Part shown: positions 21,884 to 33,564 of the stretch, one piece after another
Layout: each line of letters starts with the position of its first letter
Position numbering within the stretch: the first letter of the stretch is position 1
Source: Nicotiana tabacum
Lineage: Eukaryota > Streptophyta > Magnoliopsida > Solanales > Solanaceae
Assembly: GCF_000715075.1 (NCBI RefSeq)
Contig: NC_134087.1
Coordinates: 102,153,161 to 102,217,160 of the forward strand
Reading direction: 5' to 3'
DNA length: 64,000 bases
Notes under the pieces: generated by a model
What the model was told of the DNA's origin: nothing
The model's input: the letters and a program-made list of their open reading frames with translations, nothing else
The model's database searches: none
Made by a program: the position numbers and the translations under genes

Positions 21884-24767
21884 TGTCACGACCCCAAATT
21901 CCACTAAGGGTCGTGATGGCGCCGGACACCTCTGTCAGGCAAGCCAACTACAATTTACTAGCAATATCTCATTTTAAATTATTTTGAAATCATTTCCTTT
22001 AAACAAATAAATAATAAATAATAAACTCCGTTGGATAAAAGATGGTGTCTTTACAAAATTTAACTACTGAAAAATCTCGTGATCATCCCACAACCCGGTG
22101 TCACAAGTACATGAGCAATTTCTAGGGAATGAAATAAAATATAGTAACTGTCCAGAATACAAGTGGACAGAAATGAAAATATAGTACAATACTCTGAAGG
22201 AGACTCTGTTGGCTATGGACGTCTAGATAAATGCAACTCACCTAAGTCTCCGTATTAACCATGCCGCTATGCCACTAAACCACTAGCCATATATGAACCT
22301 GTGCAACAAAAATGCACAGCAAGTGTAGTATGAGTACAAAAACAACGTGTACCCAATGAGTATCATGTCTAATCTCGAAGAAGTAGAGATGAGAGGTCGA
22401 CTTCGACACTTACTAGTGGTCCAACGATAATATAGTGAAAATGTAAGGAGATCATGAAATTTTATTAAAACAACAATTATAATTCATAAAGCCAGATAGC
22501 AGGTAAACAACTTCCCAAATAATAATGAATTTCCAAAGAATTTACTTTTCATTATCTTTATCAATTTATCTCCGGCCAGGAAAGGCAAATAAGAACATTT
22601 AAAAACAATACAAGCATGCGCATATAATGCCGAGGTCGTACGGCTCGATCCAACATAAATGTGAAATGTGCACTACCGAGGGTCGAATGGCGCGAACCAT
22701 AGATATATATATTACCCCGCTTGCGAATCATCCATGCGACGCGGTCAACATAAAATAAACAAACACCCTGCTCGCGAATCATACATGCAACGTAGGTACA
22801 CATAGAATCACACATTCAAACAGTTAATCAAGACTTCATTAGGGAACAACTATCCAAGAAAAATCCAAATCCTCCCTTTTTTTAAATAATTTAAGAGAAA
22901 CGAAGTTTAATCCATTTAGAAATTCATTTACCAATTCGATTGAATTTAAGCAAGTCAAACCGTCAATAGGATTACAAATATTTCCAAGTACAACATGCTT
23001 TTGGTGCCTAGACTACCCGGACAATAGCATAATAGTAGCTACGCACGGACTCTTGTCACCTCGTGCGTACGTAGCCCCCACAAATAGTAGCACATAACCA
23101 ATTATTTCACCTATGGGTGACAATTCTCTCTTACAAGGTTAGAAAGGAGACTCACCTCGCTCCGAAGATCCAAAACCGGCATTCCACGCTCTTCCGAAGA
23201 CTCGAATCGATGCACAATGCTCCAAAATTAGCCAATAATTATGCAAATCCATTAATTACGTTCAATTACTCATTACAACCCAATTTATAACAAATCCTAA
23301 CCCTGATCAAAAAGTTGACAAAATTGCCCTCGGGCCCACGTGGTCGGATTCCTAAATTTTTCGAAGATAAATTTTACCCATAACCTCACGAACTCAAATA
23401 TACTATTTACTCTCAATTTCATACCCGAAATCGTGGTAAGATTCCAAGAATATCAATTTTCTAGGTTTTCCCTTAAACTCCAAGGTTCAACCCATTTATA
23501 TGCTAAAACCCATACATAATCGATATATTTAACTTAAGATAGGTGGAGTTAGCTTACCTTGTTGATGATGACGAAAAAACCCACTTGAAGGTCTCCAAAA
23601 TCGTCCACACCAAATGAAAAATGGGGGAAAATGACCATCTCCCGAGTTTAAAAGAATACACTACTTCCAGCATTTCCGCACTTGCTGTTACTTGGCCGCT
23701 TCTGCGGTTCCGCAGGTGCGACCACCTACCCGCTTCTGCGGTTTCTCACCAGGCTGCCCTTTTTCGCTTCTGCGTCCTCTCCACCACAGGTGCGGTCCTG
23801 CTTCTGTGGTGACCTGACTGCATCTGTGGTCCCAACCTAGCCGTCCATCTCCGCTTCTGTGGCTCCGCACCTACGGTCCTTGCCTCGCAGGTGCAGTTAT
23901 ACCAGCAACTTCAGCCTTCTCCAAAATTTCGTTTTCGATCCGATAACTACTCGGATCCACCCGAGGCCGCCGGGACCCTAACCAATCATACCAACCAGTC
24001 CCAAAACACATTACGGACTTGCTCGAGGCCTCAAATCATATCAAACAACGTTATAACCATGAATCGACCTCCAATCCAAGCTTTATGAACTTTATAATTT
24101 CAAACTTCTACTTTCGATGTTTAAACCTATCAAATCACGTCCGATTGACCTCAAATTTTGCACGCAAGTCATATTTGCCATTACGAACCTAATCCAACTT
24201 CCGAAATCGGAATCCAACCCCGATATCAAAAAGTCAACTCTCGGTCAAACTTCTCAAAAACCTTAAATTTTCTATCTTTAGCCAAATGACTCCAAAATGA
24301 CCTACGGACCTCCGAATTCACTTTCGATCGCGCTCCCAACTCTAGAATCACCATACAGAGCTATTGCCAGACTCAGAATCCCAAACGGACATCGATAACA
24401 CTAAAATGCACCTCAACTCAAACTTATGAAATTTCTTTCAAAAGGCTAACTTCCACAATAGGCGCCAAAACGCTCACGGGTCATCCGAAACCTGATCCGG
24501 GCATACGCCCAAGTCCGAAATTATCATACAAACCTGCTGGAACCCTCGAATCTTGATTCCGAAGTCATTTACTAAAAATCCAATCTTGGCTAATTCTTTC
24601 AACTTAAAGCTTCCAAAATGAAAATTCTCTTTCTAACTCAATTCCGAACCTCCCGAAGTTCAATTCTGACCACACGTGCAAGTCATAATACCTGAAATGA
24701 AGCTGTTTTTGGCCCTAAACTGCTGAACGGCATGTTAGAGCTCAAAACGACCGGTCGAGTCGTTACA
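21884..24767 (-). repeat. 5' LTR of LARD-like element
   Basis: 2884 bp, pairing with 14494-17374. The GCGG tract lies at about 23680-23905. Differences between the two LTRs are scattered, many of them transitions, plus small indels. Confidence 0.95.
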
Positions 24768-25285
24768 AGATTAGCCTCATACAAATATGGAGGCAAGCAT
24801 TTGCCTCATGCGAATATGGAGGCAAGTATTAGCCTCATGCAAATATGGAGGAAAGGATTAGCCATATGCAAATATGGAGGCATGGATTAGCCTCATGCAA
24901 ATATGGAGGCAAGGATTAGCCTCATGCAAATATGGAGGCATGGATTAGCCTCATGCAGATATGGAGGCAAGGATTAGCCTCATACAGATATGGAGGCAAG
25001 GATTAGCCTCATGCAGATATGGAGGCAAGGATTAGCCTCATGCAGATATGGAGGCAAGGATTAGCCTCATGCAGATATGGAGGCAAGGATTAGCCTCATG
25101 CAAATATGGAGGCAAGGATTAGCCTCATGCAGATATGGAGGTAGGGATTAGCCTTATGAAGATATGGAGACTAGGATTAGCCTCATGCAAATATGGAGGC
25201 AAGGATTAGCCTCGTGCAAATATGGAGACAGGGATTAGCCTAATGCAAGTATGCGGGACAAGGCTTAGTCCCATGCAAAGAGCGA
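24768..25285. repeat. 29-bp minisatellite, right part
   Basis: About 17-18 further copies of the unit seen at 14225-14493, with near-identical copies around 24950-25130 and more degenerate ones at the edges. There are no spacers, so this is not a CRISPR array. It lies in the 3' region of Tat element 1. Confidence 0.95.
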
Positions 25286-25668
25286 GTAGCAAATAAGAGT
25301 AGTATATTTCTTAGCTGGAGATATATTCAGTGTCTGATTGCTGTATTGTTACTGAATTTGCTTTGTGTATACATGTTTGTGAATGCTATCGTTACGTCAA
25401 ATGTGCCTGCATTCAAAGAAAAAATTGTATGTTTTGTGAGGGGAGGTTGGTTCATGCTTCCGTCTGCTGGCCTTGCTTTGCTCCGTTCCGAAGGCCTTAT
25501 TTGAGTTTTTCTGGGTAACACCTGACTTTTATGAAAATTGAGTTTTCGAAAATGTGCAATTATTGATAAAAATAGAGTGATTTTAGAAGAATATTGATAT
25601 ATCAAGTGATTTTTAGATGAACTAGTGATTGTAACACATTTCAGAGACATTGCAGCTTTCTCATGTTG
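25286..25668 (-). other. 3' untranslated stretch of Tat element 1
   Basis: No recognisable gene; open frames here are short and match nothing I know. Confidence 0.4.
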
Positions 25669-25879
25669 GAATTTTGAGGGTCCTCCTCAAAATTCTGCCC
25701 CAGTTTGGTAGATGATCCTTCTGTTGTTTGTGGGTAATGAGCCTCGTTGATCCTTCCTTGGAATTTTGAGAATCCTTCTCAAAATTCTGCCTCAGTTTCT
25801 TAATCGATTTCTGACTATCTGGTATCTGTTGGCATTAGCTGGACATACTTCGGAATTTTGAGGGTCCTCCTCAAAATTC
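25669..25879 (-). repeat. Three hairpins at 92-base spacing with covariation
   Basis: Perfect 11-bp stems with a 5-base loop start at 25669, 25761 and 25853. The outer ten pairs are GAATTTTGAG with CTCAAAATTC. Pair eleven is G-C in the first and third copies and A-T in the second, so both sides changed together. The DNA between the hairpins is less conserved. Confidence 0.85.
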
Positions 25880-25940
25880 TGCCCTAGTTTATGATCTTGG
25901 GGGGGAATGGAAATTTATTATGATATGACTGAACCCATAA

Positions 25941-25989
25941 GGCTGCCTACGTATCCCCTATTAAATGAGAATCAGGTCAAGCGTAGTTC
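25941..25989 (-). other. Conserved motif just after pol (Tat element 1)
   Basis: The minus strand contains GAACTACG, GACCTGATTC and then GGATACGTAGGCAGCC, about 30 bases beyond the pol stop. It is repeated near the 3' LTR (13885) and in Tat element 3 after pol (62357). Confidence 0.8.
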
Positions 25990-26019
25990 AATTACATCAT
26001 ATGAGTAAATATAAATAGT

Positions 26020-27370
26020 CTAAGCATAGTATCTGTTGACTGCATCTGAATTTATTGGTTTTGGACAAATTTCTCCGTCCATTTCTGCAAGTATTAGTTC
26101 TCTTCCTGTCAGCACCCTGTGAACCTTGTATGGGCCTTGCCAGCTGGGAGAGATTTTCCCTTTGGATTCATCTTGATGTGGGAAGATCTTCTTCAGCACC
26201 AGTTGTCATGGTGCAAATTGTCTTGGTTTGACCCTTTTGTTGAAAGCTCTGGATATTCTATTCTTATAAAGTTGTCTGTGACATATTGCGTTCATCCTTT
26301 TTCCATCTATAAGGGCCAATTGTTCATAGCGGATCCTTATCAATTATGCATCGCTGAGTTCAGCTTCCTGTATGATTCTTAAAGAAGGAATCTCTACCAC
26401 GGCTGGGATGACAGCCTCCGTACCATAAACCAGCATATAGGGAGTTGCCCCGGTTGATGTACGAACTGTGGTGTGGTATCCCAACAAAGCAAAGGGTAGC
26501 TTCTCATGCCATTATTTGTGGTTTTCTACCATCTTCCTTAGTATCTTCTTGATGTTTTTATTGGCGGCTTCTACTGCTCCATTCATTTGAGGTCTATAGG
26601 TTGTGGAATTATTGTGCTTGATTTTGAAATTTTCACACATGGCTTTCATCAAATCACTATTGATATTGGCGGCATTATCAGTAATAATGGACTCGGGAAC
26701 TCCGAATCGGCAAATAATACGATCTTTGACAAAATCTGCGACGACTTCTTGGTCACAACTTTGTAAGATGCAGCCTCTACCCATTTTGTGAAATAATCAA
26801 TGGCTACTAGAATAAACACGTGCCCATTTGCAGCACTAGGCTCTATTGGACTAATGTCATCCATTCCCCAAGCGACGAATGGCCAAGGTGAGCTTGTTGC
26901 ATTGAGCTTGTTTGGCGGTACTTTTATCATATCAGCATGCACTTGGTACTGGTAGCATTTGCGGACATACTGGACATAGTCTGTCTCCATGGTCATCCAA
27001 AAGTAACCAGCCCTGAGTATCTTCTTGGCTAAGACAAAACCATTCATATGTGGGCCGCATGTCCCAGCATGTATCTCCTCAAGTAGCTTAGAAGCCTCTT
27101 TTGCGTTAACACATCTTAGCAGTCCCAAATCAGGAGTTTTCCTGTACAAATTTCCTCCGCTGTGGAAGAAGTGATTGGACAAACTCCAGAGTGTGTGTTT
27201 CTGAGTATTGTTTGCATGCTCCGGATATTCTCCTTTCGCCAAATACTCCTTGATGCCATGGAACCAAAGTTTTTCATCTGTTTCTTCTTCGACATGAGCG
27301 TAGTATGCAGGCTGATTATGAATTCTTACTGGGATAGGATCAATGTAATTCTTGTTTGGATGTTGTATCA
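26020..27370 (-). pseudogene. Integrase of Tat element 1, frameshifted
   Basis: Integrase joins the cDNA ends to chromosomal DNA. The N-terminal zinc region retains HAGTCGPHMNG but reads CYQYQVH where CxxC is expected, so one zinc Cys appears lost. Catalytic residues: first Asp in WGMDDISP, second in IITDNAANI, Glu in NGAVEAANK; all three are present but in different frames because of a shift near 26780. The C-terminal GPY-like region ends in a Tyr-Tyr-Ala stop at 26020. Several other stops and shifts occur at 26100-26510. Confidence 0.85.
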
Positions 27371-27852
27371 TGGATGATAAAGTGGCCAATGCATCGGCAA
27401 ACTCATTCTGAATTCTAGGCATATGTCGGAACTCTATCTTCATGAACCTCTTTCTCATCATGCACATGGTTCAGATATGAAAATATCTTAGAATTTTTGG
27501 TGGCTCATTCTCCTTGTACCTGGTGCACGAGCAAATCTAAATCACTGATTACCAGCAACTCTTGAATATTCATGTCGATTGCCATGTTGAGTCCTAGTAT
27601 GCAGGCTTCATATTCTGTCATGTTGTTGGTGCAGGGAAATCTGAGTTTAGTGGATACCGAATAATGTTGACCTTTTTCTGATACCAAAACTACTTCAATG
27701 CCCACTCCTTTGAAATTTGTAGCTCTGTCAAAGAACATCCTCCAACCGTCGTATGCTTTGGTAATGTCCTCTCCTATAAATGACACCTCTTCATCAGGAA
27801 AATACGTTTTCAAGGTTGGGTTCGTATTCTCCTCCCACCGAATTTTCAGCAA
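27371..27852 (-). pseudogene. Archaeal-type RNase H (second RNase H) of Tat element 1
   Basis: A second RNase H between the first RNase H and integrase is the hallmark of the Tat lineage. Acidic residues stand in MFFDRAT, NNMTEYEACILGL, ISDLDLLVHQVQGE and NEFADALATL, so the D-E-D-D set is kept. The first Asp is followed by Arg instead of Gly. A frameshift near 27480-27505 separates the last Asp. Confidence 0.85.
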
Positions 27853-29601
27853 GATGATCTGCCAATGCTTGCCCTTTGACCGCCTTTTGAGTTATGTAGA
27901 TGATATTGAACTCACTCAATAGTATCTGCCATTTGGCTAACTTTCCAGTCCGCATAGGTTTCTGAAATATATACTTCTAAGGGTCCATCCTGAATATGAG
28001 GTATGTAGTATAGGCACAGAAGTAATTCCTCAACTTCTAGGCCATCCAAGTCAAATGCGCTCAAGCAGAGAGTATTGTGCTTCGTAAGGCGTGAACTTCT
28101 TACTCAAGTAGTATATGGCTTGATCTTTCCTCCTTGTCTCATCATATTGTCCTAGAACACATCTGAAGGCTCCATCCAATACAGATAATTAGAGTAGCAA
28201 AGGTCGTCCTAGTTCTGGTAGGACCAAAACTGGTGGTGTGGACATGTACTCCTTGATTTTGTCAAAAGCTTTTTGATAATCCTCGGTCCAACTTGTTTCG
28301 GCGTCCTTCCTTAGCATCTTGAAGATGGGTTCCCATATAACTATGGACTGTGCTATGAAGCGACTGATATAGTTGAGACATCCTAGGAAGCTCATTACAT
28401 CCTTTTTGCTTCTAGGAGGCAGTAATTCCTGAATAGCCTTTACTTTAGACTGATCCAACTCGATCCCCTGATGACTGATAATGAATCCCAGTAACTTTCC
28501 TACGGGGACTCTGAATGCACACTTCACGGGGTTCAGTTTCAAGTTGTACCTCCTTAACCTGTCGAAGAACTTTCTCAAGTCCGTTATGTGATTCGCGACC
28601 CTCTTGAATTTGATAATGACGTCGTCCACATACACCTCTATTTCTTTGTGTATCATATCATGGAAGATGCTTGTCATGGCTCTTATGTAATAGCCCCAAC
28701 ATTCTTTAGTCCAAATGGCATCATCTTATAGCATTATACCCCTCATGGTGTAATTAGAGTTGTTTTCTCTGCATCTTCTTCATCAGTCCAAATCTGGCGG
28801 TAGCCTGCGAAGAAATCCACAAAGGATTGGAGTTCGTGCTTGGCGTAGTTGTCAATCAGGATGTGTATATTTGGCAGGGGGAAGTCGTCTTTGGGACTTG
28901 CTTTATTCAAGTCCCGATAGTCAACACATACTTTGACTTTCCCATCTTTCTTCGGTACTGGCACAATGTTAGCTAGCCAGGTTGGGTATTCAACAACCCT
29001 GAGAACTTTGGCTTTGATTTGCTTGGTAACCTCCTCATTGGTTTTCAGGCTCATATCTGGTTTGAACTTTCTGAGTTTTTGCTTTACCGGCGGGCACATG
29101 GGATTAGTAGGCAACTTGTGAAGGAACCAACTTCTTTCTATTTTAGTATAACGGAGTCTCAGTAAACCGTTCTAAAGCCCTATCTATTGGTGGGGAGGTA
29201 TATGAAGGAAGGAATCAGTGGATTGAGGAATGAAAGCTCGAAGACAAAGAGAATCGGGCTTTTCCAAAGAATTACTGAGCTACTATGGACGTGCTAAAAC
29301 CAGTGATGTCATCATATGGCCATGCAAAAATGTCCTCATATTCCTTTAGAAAATAGATGTGCTCTTCCTTCTTTGTTGGTGATAAGTGAATGCTGATGCG
29401 AGTCTCTTGACAGTCTCGGCGTCCCCCAAATTTACTATTTCGGTCTCGTCCAGGTTAGACTTAGGCTTATTCTCAAAATTTTCAACTTCCCTCACAACTT
29501 CCTTAGGTACCTCATCTTCTTCATCCAAATCACTATTCTCATGTTGTGTTGCCTCATTACATGTCACAGTCACCGGTTCATCAGGAAAAGTAACAATAAT
29601 A
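27853..29601 (-). pseudogene. RT and first RNase H of Tat element 1
   Basis: It starts at the presumed second exon (VTFPDEP) with an acidic linker, then the RT fingers (YPTWLANIVPVPKK, VDYRDLNKASPKDDFPLPNI), a degraded palm segment at 28680-28745, and the catalytic box EVYVDDVII with both Asp. The thumb (LKLNPVKCAF, GFIISHQGIELD) and connection follow. The first RNase H (27853-28188) shows YYLSKKF but is broken by several stops. Copying of RNA into DNA would fail because of at least two frame breaks. Confidence 0.88.
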
Positions 29602-29792
29602 TTGTAGAAAGAAAAATATGAAAGATAACAATAAATAATAAAGAGCAATTCATTTGATTAATACTTAAAACATCCAAACGGGTACAGCTCGATGAATCGC
29701 GCATTTATTTTGAAATAATTGAATATTAAAAACAAATTATTGAAAATCTTAAATGCCTAAAATGGCTATAGGAATGAAATCTACCAAGCTAC
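29602..29792 (-). other. Putative pol intron of Tat element 1, acceptor lost
   Basis: The donor (minus strand CCTGG then GTAGCTTGG) is intact. The pyrimidine-rich acceptor reads TTTCTTTCTACAA, AA in place of AG. Length is 191 bases, against 179 in Tat element 3, with the same phase. Joining at these points would keep protease and RT in frame. Confidence 0.7.
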
Positions 29793-31085
29793 CCAGGGAC
29801 TCGACGGGCCTGGGATGGTATGGCGGTCCAGTTCCTGAGAATAGCTCCCTTCTCCACAGTTTGAATAGTGAGGCTTTCTTCCTCCTCCTCCTCAATTATT
29901 GCACTGCAGTCCATGTCCTCATCCTCCAAGAACAGATTCCTCAACCCAGCTAATGCTTCCTCTTCTGCAGTTCCACATATTGTGTCAACTTGGTGAAAAG
30001 CCTGATCCAGATGTGGCACTGGTTGATCGAGAGGGTAATAAGGTCCATGCCGTGGAGGCAACCAATCATGATACTCTTGCCATGTATACTGGTATCCAAG
30101 CCCGAAGGTAGTACTGTGACGCTTCAACTGTATCGGCTTAGTTATACACTGGAGATTCTTCCCAAGCCCCTTGCCGGGTTCATACCCAGACCATGCCAGT
30201 ATGCTTTATATTTTGTTGGTCCACCATTTATCCTTTTTGATGGCATTGACACATTTGATATTATGGTAGGTCTCCCCTCCCAACCTTCTTCTGTTTCTAA
30301 TAACCGGGATGGTTTGACTGGTGTAAATTGGGTTACTCCCATCTCCGTGAATGATCACCTCCTGATGGTTCCATTCAAATTTCACGACTTGATGTAGTGT
30401 GGAAGCCACGGCCCCAGCGGCATGTATCCATGGTCGGCCTAACAGGAGATTGTATGAGGCTAATATGTCGAGCACCTGAAATTCAACCTCGAACCAAGTT
30501 GGCCCCATTTGTAGACAAAGATTAATCTCTCCAATCGTGGCCCTTTGGGACCCATCGAAAGCTTTCACATTCATGCTCCCTGCCCGTATTTCATGGAAAC
30601 CTTTTCCCAGTATTTTTAGAGTATCTAACGGAAAAATATTGAGGATTTAACCTCCCCCTGGAAATGAACTTGTCTTCAAATTGCACTATGATATGCAATG
30701 CTCTGTTGTGATTCAACCCTTCAGGTGGCAACTCATCTTTGTGGAAGATTATCTTGTGACTTTCCAGCACCTGCCCTACCATATTAGCCATCTCTCCACA
30801 ATTGATATTGTTGGGCACGTAGGCTTCACTCAACACCTTCATTAAAGCATTCGTATGTGCCTCTGAATTTTGAAACAGTGACAGTATGGATATCTGAGCT
30901 GGGGTTTTGTTCAAATGATCGATGACGGAATATTCCCTTGCTTGCACTTTCCTCCAAAGGTCATCTGGCCCTATTTTGATGACAAACTGCTTGGTAGAAG
31001 CATCCTTACTTGGTCCTCCCAAGTGTTCTGGTGTATAGATTCTCCCGGTCCTGGTCATTCCCTGCGCAGCATTGGATTCCTCCAT
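29793..31085 (-). pseudogene. Protease and G-patch-like region of Tat element 1
   Basis: The upstream segment includes KTPAQISILSLF, a stretch also found in Tat element 3. At the expected active site (near 30600) a short deletion and frame change have removed the D-G-S motif; after FEDKFISRGR the frame turns to nonsense and stops. The protease fold resumes at 30574 (FQVLDILASYNLLLGRPWIH). A G-patch-like stretch follows at 30142-30200 (GYEPGKGLGKNL), then an acidic linker with a Glu run, up to the donor site. The protease must be inactive. Confidence 0.8.
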
Positions 31086-31091
31086 CTCTAC

Positions 31092-33230
31092 CTTCCCTTT
31101 TCACCTAGTCTCGGCAACATAATCCCAGGGTATTGCTTTTGAGTCGAAAAGAGATGTGGTTGATACTATCACTGTGAAAGGTGTGGACACTTCCACTTCG
31201 AATAGAACAGGGGTGGCCGCAAGCGGAGCTACCTCTACCTCAAACGGAACTAATGCAGTTATCTCAACTTTGATTGGTAACTGAGTCTGTACTACAATGG
31301 GAGTGAGTGTGACTGCAAATTTAAAGTCATCGCCTTCTCGAATAAGCCCGATTGATCCCTCAGGATACCACTCTTCGTTCGTCTCTATCATATGTACCCC
31401 ACAACCTTTATGATCAGGGAGAGGGTTGTTCCGGACATTGGGTGTGGCTTCCTTCGCCTGCATGACCTTGTTGTCAATCAGCATTTGGATCTTGTCTTTC
31501 AATGTTTGGCACTCGTTAGTGGTGTGCCCTTTCATACCAGAATGGTATGCACAGGTTTTGTTTGGGTTGACCTATTGGGATGGATTATCTAATGCCACAG
31601 CAGGAATAGGGGTGACATAACCAGTGGCATTCAACTTTTCATACAATTGGTCGATGGGTTCAGCAATAGTGGTGTACTATCTAGGTGGATTGCGGTCAAA
31701 GTTTGTCGTGGTCTTGGAAAATTTTGGCGAGTTGGACGTGATTGGAAATGAGATGGTTGGGAATTATAGGTATGATAGGCAGTGGCTGTTTGGGAATATC
31801 TAGGGGATAAAGGTTGATATGTGGGTGGTGGTGCTTGGTATGTGGGTAGTGACGCTTGGTATGTGGGTGGAGGTGTTTCATATGTGGGTGGAGGTGTTTG
31901 ATATGTAAGTGGAGATTATGGGCCCTGAGCCACCATTACTGCCCCAATGTCTCTCTTTTTGATATGCTGCCTGATTGTAATGCCTTATTTGTGGCCTGTA
32001 GTGCCTCAAAATTTGTTAATATCCCGCTCTTGATGCCTTCCTCAATTCTTTCCCCAAGCTTGATGATATCAGAGAATTTATGGTTTTCAATAACCGTCAA
32101 TCTTTCATAATACTACGGATCTTGTGCTCCGATGAACAACTTGTTCATCTGTTCCTCTTCTAAAGATGGCCTGACCTTGGCCTCTTCCGACCTCCAACGA
32201 GTAGCATACTCACGGAAGGTTTCGGTCAATTTCTTCTTAAGATTCTAGATGTAAAAAACATCTGGTGCATTCTCTGTATTGAACCGGTCCATGAAATCTG
32301 AGACCATACTCACCCAATTGGACCATTTCTTGGGATCTTGGCTGATGTACCAGGACAAAGCATCTCCAGTAAGACTCCTCACAAAGAGTTTCATACGGAT
32401 TTTTTCGTCTTTGCTGACCCCGACAAGCTTGTCACAATAGGTCCTCAGATAAACCCTGGGATCACCTGTATTGTCAAACATCTCGAACTTGGGAGGTTTG
32501 TATCCCTCTGGCAATTCTACATCTAGCTGTATGCATAGGTCTTCATAGTTCAAACCTTCTATTCCCTTTCCATTTTCGAAACCCTGAACTCGATTCGTCA
32601 ACTTCTTCAGTACTTCAGCCATGTTTTTAATGAGCAGGTCCTTCTTGGAGGATTCTAGGGTATAGGAGATTGGTTGGATAGAGTGAGGCACGGTTTCTAC
32701 ATATATAGGGTAGTTCTAGTGAGTGTCAGGTGCCTGGGTGTAATGGTGGTCATTGGTAGAGTTTTAAGGGTCGGGAATGGGTTATGGTGTATTCTGGGGA
32801 ATATGATAAGTGGCGATTGGTGGGTAATGAATTGGTTAATGGTAGGGTCGTGGCAGAGTTGGTAGTGGTAGGGGATTAAGATTTTGGGTGGGGTTGCGTA
32901 TTGATGTAGTGCAGAAGGGTTTTGCGGATGTTGGTTTGGTGTGTTTTGGGGAGGTGCTGGGTTTTTTGTGTTTTATTGGTTGATGTAGGGGACATTCAGG
33001 TGAGTGACAAGTTTGCCAAATTGGGGACCTTCTCAAGCTCTCCTTGTAGGTCCAATATCTTTTGTTCCAACCTCAAGGCTAGATCATTAGGTGCCGGAGT
33101 ACTCCGACCGTCTAAAGTTTCTATGTTCTCAGCATTATCTTTCGAATACCACTTAAGTCGTCCATTTTTGCTTTTCCTTTGCCTTTTATATTGCTTTGAG
33201 GATGAGGAGGTGGAGGGCCTCTAGATCTGG
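31092..33230 (-). pseudogene. gag of Tat element 1
   Basis: The capsid-like domain lies at 32245-32691 (YEDLCIQLDVELPEGYK, RSLTGDALSWY) and continues past a stop (FREYATRWRSEEARV, MNKLFIGAQDP). A His/Pro-rich, degenerate repeat follows at 31690-31900. The zinc-finger-like element near 31540 is CAYHSGMKGHTTNEC (C-X2-H-X5-H-X4-C), the form usual in this lineage. An N-terminal coiled segment (LEQKILDLQGELEKV) is near 33050. Stops are frequent. The exact start is unclear. Confidence 0.8.
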
Positions 33231-33564
33231 TGTGATACGCTGATGATGCCAGTATGAGCGAACCAACCTTATGGAATGGGAATAAGAAATAAAGCAAAAC
33301 AAAAAGGTAAATAAGTCAGTAGGGATTCTGAAATGTTTGCAATATTTAAACACATATTGTGGGAATGTAAATTCGCATCATAATTTGGGAGCCTCGTTAT
33401 GCCCGAGGTAGGCCTAGCGACAAATAAATTTGGAGAAATTTAGTGCTAATAATTGCCTCATTTCATAAAGTAAAAGTAAACGAACCAAAACGAAACTAAA
33501 TGAGATAATGTCACTAATGGCTCTTGGCCTTATTACATTTGAAAGGAAAACAAATAAATCTAAT
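33231..33564 (-). other. Spacer between ORF1 and gag
   Basis: AT-rich, with no open frame of note and no motif recognised. Confidence 0.4.

Larger units (their letters stand above)
14494..24767 (-). mobile_element. Non-coding LTR retrotransposon (LARD-like), 10.3 kb
   Basis: LTRs of 2881 and 2884 bp run from TGTCACGACCCC to GTCGTTACA on the plus strand. The flanks are GGATT (14489-14493) and AGATT (24768-24772), a target duplication with one change; the minisatellite unit shows GGATT was ancestral. A primer site (initiator-Met) and a polypurine tract place it on the minus strand. The 4.5 kb internal region has no recognisable gag or pol, so it must have been mobilised in trans. The LTR type is common in Solanaceae by recollection only. 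Confidence 0.92.

Noticed and set aside
24768..25285. Regular 29-bp repeats resembling a CRISPR array
   Set aside because: Units are directly adjacent with no unique spacers, and the setting is a plant retrotransposon; it is a minisatellite.
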